From contig NZ_JAHQCX010000005.1 of the NCBI RefSeq assembly GCF_019042245.1, positions 124,001 through 188,000 of the forward strand: a stretch of 64,000 nucleotides of DNA. The letters are read 5' to 3'. Of the stretch, positions 63,501 to 64,000 are shown one piece after another. The stretch comes from Diplocloster modestus (GTDB lineage Bacteria > Bacillota > Clostridia > Lachnospirales > Lachnospiraceae). The notes under the pieces were generated by a model. It did not search any database. It had not been told where the DNA came from and saw nothing but the letters and a program-made list of their open reading frames with translations. Within the stretch, counting starts at the first letter, position 1; each line of letters opens with the position of its first letter. A program made the position numbers and the translations under genes.

Positions 63501-64000
63501 AGTCTCCGTCTGCAAAATCCGCCACGACGATTGGCTCCTCTGTCTGAGGAGGCTCAGGTGTCTGCGTGGGCTCAGGCGTTTGAGACGGTTCCTCTTCGCC
63601 CTTCGAAGGCTTAACGCCTGCATATCCTGTCCCGTAGAAACCGAGCACATTATCCTCGATTGTGAACAGCTTACTGGAGATCTTGCCGACCCCTGTGCTG
63701 TCCGCCCGGGAAGAGGCAGTTAATTCCCCATCCTCTGAAACAGGAGCGTTACCAAAAGCACTGCCGCTGACCGTCCATTCCGGCGCGAACCCGCCTTCCT
63801 TAAACTGTATTGATTCAACCTTATTCTCAGCGTCCAGAATCACGCTTTCTACCGCGAAATCATATCCCAAATCCATGGTAATGATCGTCTTGCCATTTTC
63901 TCTGGTAATGACCGCGGAACCGGATATTTCCCCGGAAGCGGAATCTGAATAGACGAAGGCTTTTCCTTCCTCGAATTTATGATAAATCAGTTCATCCTTC
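60568..64000 (-). CDS. Large modular sortase-anchored surface protein, partial (5' end beyond window)
   Basis: At least 1143 residues are visible; the frame is still open at the right edge, where it reads YHKFEEGKAFVYSDS. There are about five copies of a ~150-residue beta-rich module, each with an F-x-DG-x-W start, a DKTGTLTSxxFVIE strand and a WDVSxxxGxxVYFEMVD core, with the linker EEPSQTPEPTQTPEPPQTEEP between early ones. Two F5/8C-like (CBM32-like) domains follow (about 700-900 visible), then a Pro-rich stalk and the sortase signal APQTGD, a membrane helix and KKKRSKA. It is displayed on the wall and most likely binds or degrades glycans through a catalytic domain outside the window. No catalytic site is visible here. 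Confidence 0.88.
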   Translation of the reverse strand, partial: KDELIYHKFEEGKAFVYSDSASGEISGSAVITRENGKTIITMDLGYDFAVESVILDAENKVESIQFKEGGFAPEWTVSGSAFGNAPVSEDGELTASSRADSTGVGKISSKLFTIEDNVLGFYGTGYAGVKPSKGEEEPSQTPEPTQTPEPPQTEEPIVVADFADGDWSELESVDTAVFGDVPASGASDKGWDGYFATSGAIDEKTTGSLRTKTFIIERKQLTFLDMGYCGPAYDPDKWTDYAAGGGNVFRLVDAQTGDVLIEEQPVNVFGREGVTFEDFREHVMDVSTYQGREVYFEMSDAIAGGFGWFGMANLRQTDPDAGSADTSRGSANENVTVIADFEDGTWSQTVNIDTTVFGDAPSTSGVPNGTGYYAYSAAVSGENKGTLRTNNFIVERPFLTFKGAGWNGTAYSAGDWPYQLNNRFYLKDAATDEILIEQVPENRLGDSDKFMTYSWDVNEYAGREVYFEMVDAVGKEEAAVYGGGFDWIAVDDIILTGDKFDSEPEAGGYNAYYLKDVTGNILRTAYPSDSGDQKLVTWDVSALKGQQVYFEAVDGMDSAENGWIGFHELFTYNYKDAPEDDYWSFESGTYDGWERSGNAFPAQANSSKLGRPMGDDNGVYWADSNVGGEDKTGTLTSKEFVIEKPFLSFLACGWNGQNGWDPAKNYYELIGADGTQLRMATPPGQSSQPLNQFIRQYWDVSELMGQTVRFRMVDGDSGTGYAWMALDSIRQEYNFNFENGTFVSWNMTGDAFGAAPVTASQDTDCTGARGEGWADSAAGGTDKTGTLTSEPFVMENDTISFLAAGYGVNGNNYFRLLNEAGEEIARAVPPEDDNFVMLTMTAEGYQGKNVIFEAVDGSTEQKQGWIALDDLNFRFLFPDTVRVLISSGNDNWTEAAALDMRGKTRAAADLAENLDTRYIRFELSREDVDLNFLNLVQIKQNNDAQKEDLTVAEGIADLGSIKSFKTMTANFAGETARNFTVSVSKDGEVWRRIYQALDGRGSSYDISTSKVNGRYIRFEGDIRDLQSVTVYTTPATDTEPDPEPTPEPTPTPIVSPAPNPSGSPEPSAAPDPTGEPVPTRKPDQPKIEDNQKPDTTQSNDSDSNAHAPQTGDEAPVIPYVLLLVGMAALAAGGIVVKKKRSKA

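Noticed and set aside
1..64000. tRNA, rRNA or known riboswitch genes
   Set aside because: I looked for clover-leaf T-loop and conserved riboswitch cores by eye and saw none; a covariance-model search would be needed to exclude them.

Overview
The window looks like chromosomal DNA of a gut-type Clostridia, most likely Lachnospiraceae. The grounds are a CUT1 sugar ABC operon run by a YesM/YesN-type two-component pair, strong AGGAGG ribosome sites, TTG and GTG starts, sortase-anchored surface proteins with PQTGD-type signals, and a cai/fix-like anaerobic CoA pathway under sigma-54. Genus cannot be decided from the sequence alone. No rRNA, tRNA or CRISPR array was seen.

Region 1 (1-20.7 kb) is mainly glycan use. 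A leftward group encodes an AraC regulator, a GH3 glycosidase, an MBL-fold hydrolase and an esterase that runs off the left edge. A rightward MarR-flavodoxin pair has a near-consensus promoter with an operator-like palindrome. An AT-rich patch holds an orphan membrane protein, a decayed GH127 tail and an Rpn-type nuclease. A 284-nt palindrome follows. A leftward operon then encodes a solute-binding protein, two permeases, a GH36 alpha-galactosidase, a sensor kinase and a response regulator. A broken Big_3-repeat surface protein lies upstream of it.

Region 2 (20.7-30.7 kb) holds a LytTR regulator, a tyrosine recombinase and, directly after the recombinase, a segment of about 250 bp bounded by two inverted Xer-like sites. 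This has the architecture of an invertible promoter switch facing a small unknown gene. A cytosolic hybrid histidine kinase, an M18 aminopeptidase, a DUF2935 protein and an Ltp-repeat lipoprotein follow.

Region 3 (30.7-39.2 kb) is a visibly G+C-richer, apparently acquired island. It has a MalT/LuxR-type regulator, a four-helix-bundle protein, a large LRR surface protein and a sortase remnant. Next comes a pile of serine-recombinase and ABC-transporter fragments on alternating strands.

Region 4 (39.4-57.8 kb) is a coherent system. A sigma-54 activator and rpoN itself are followed by a YefM-YoeB module. A ten-gene leftward operon encodes two MaoC proteins, a ketopantoate-reductase-like protein, an acyl-CoA ligase, an enoyl-CoA hydratase, an acyl-CoA dehydrogenase, a CaiB-type CoA-transferase, an MFS carrier and EtfA/EtfB. 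A divergent operon encodes FixC, FixX, FixA and FixB. Both operons have excellent -24/-12 elements in the shared 380-bp intergenic region, with a 10-bp-periodic repeat array between them. The inferred job is uptake, CoA activation and reduction (electron-acceptor use) of an unidentified organic acid.

Region 5 (57.8-64 kb) has a frameshifted GGDEF sensor, an SDR oxidoreductase, three 21-bp-spaced palindromes and a large modular sortase-anchored protein running off the right edge. Several genes across the window carry frame breaks, so either decay or base-level sequence error must be kept in mind.
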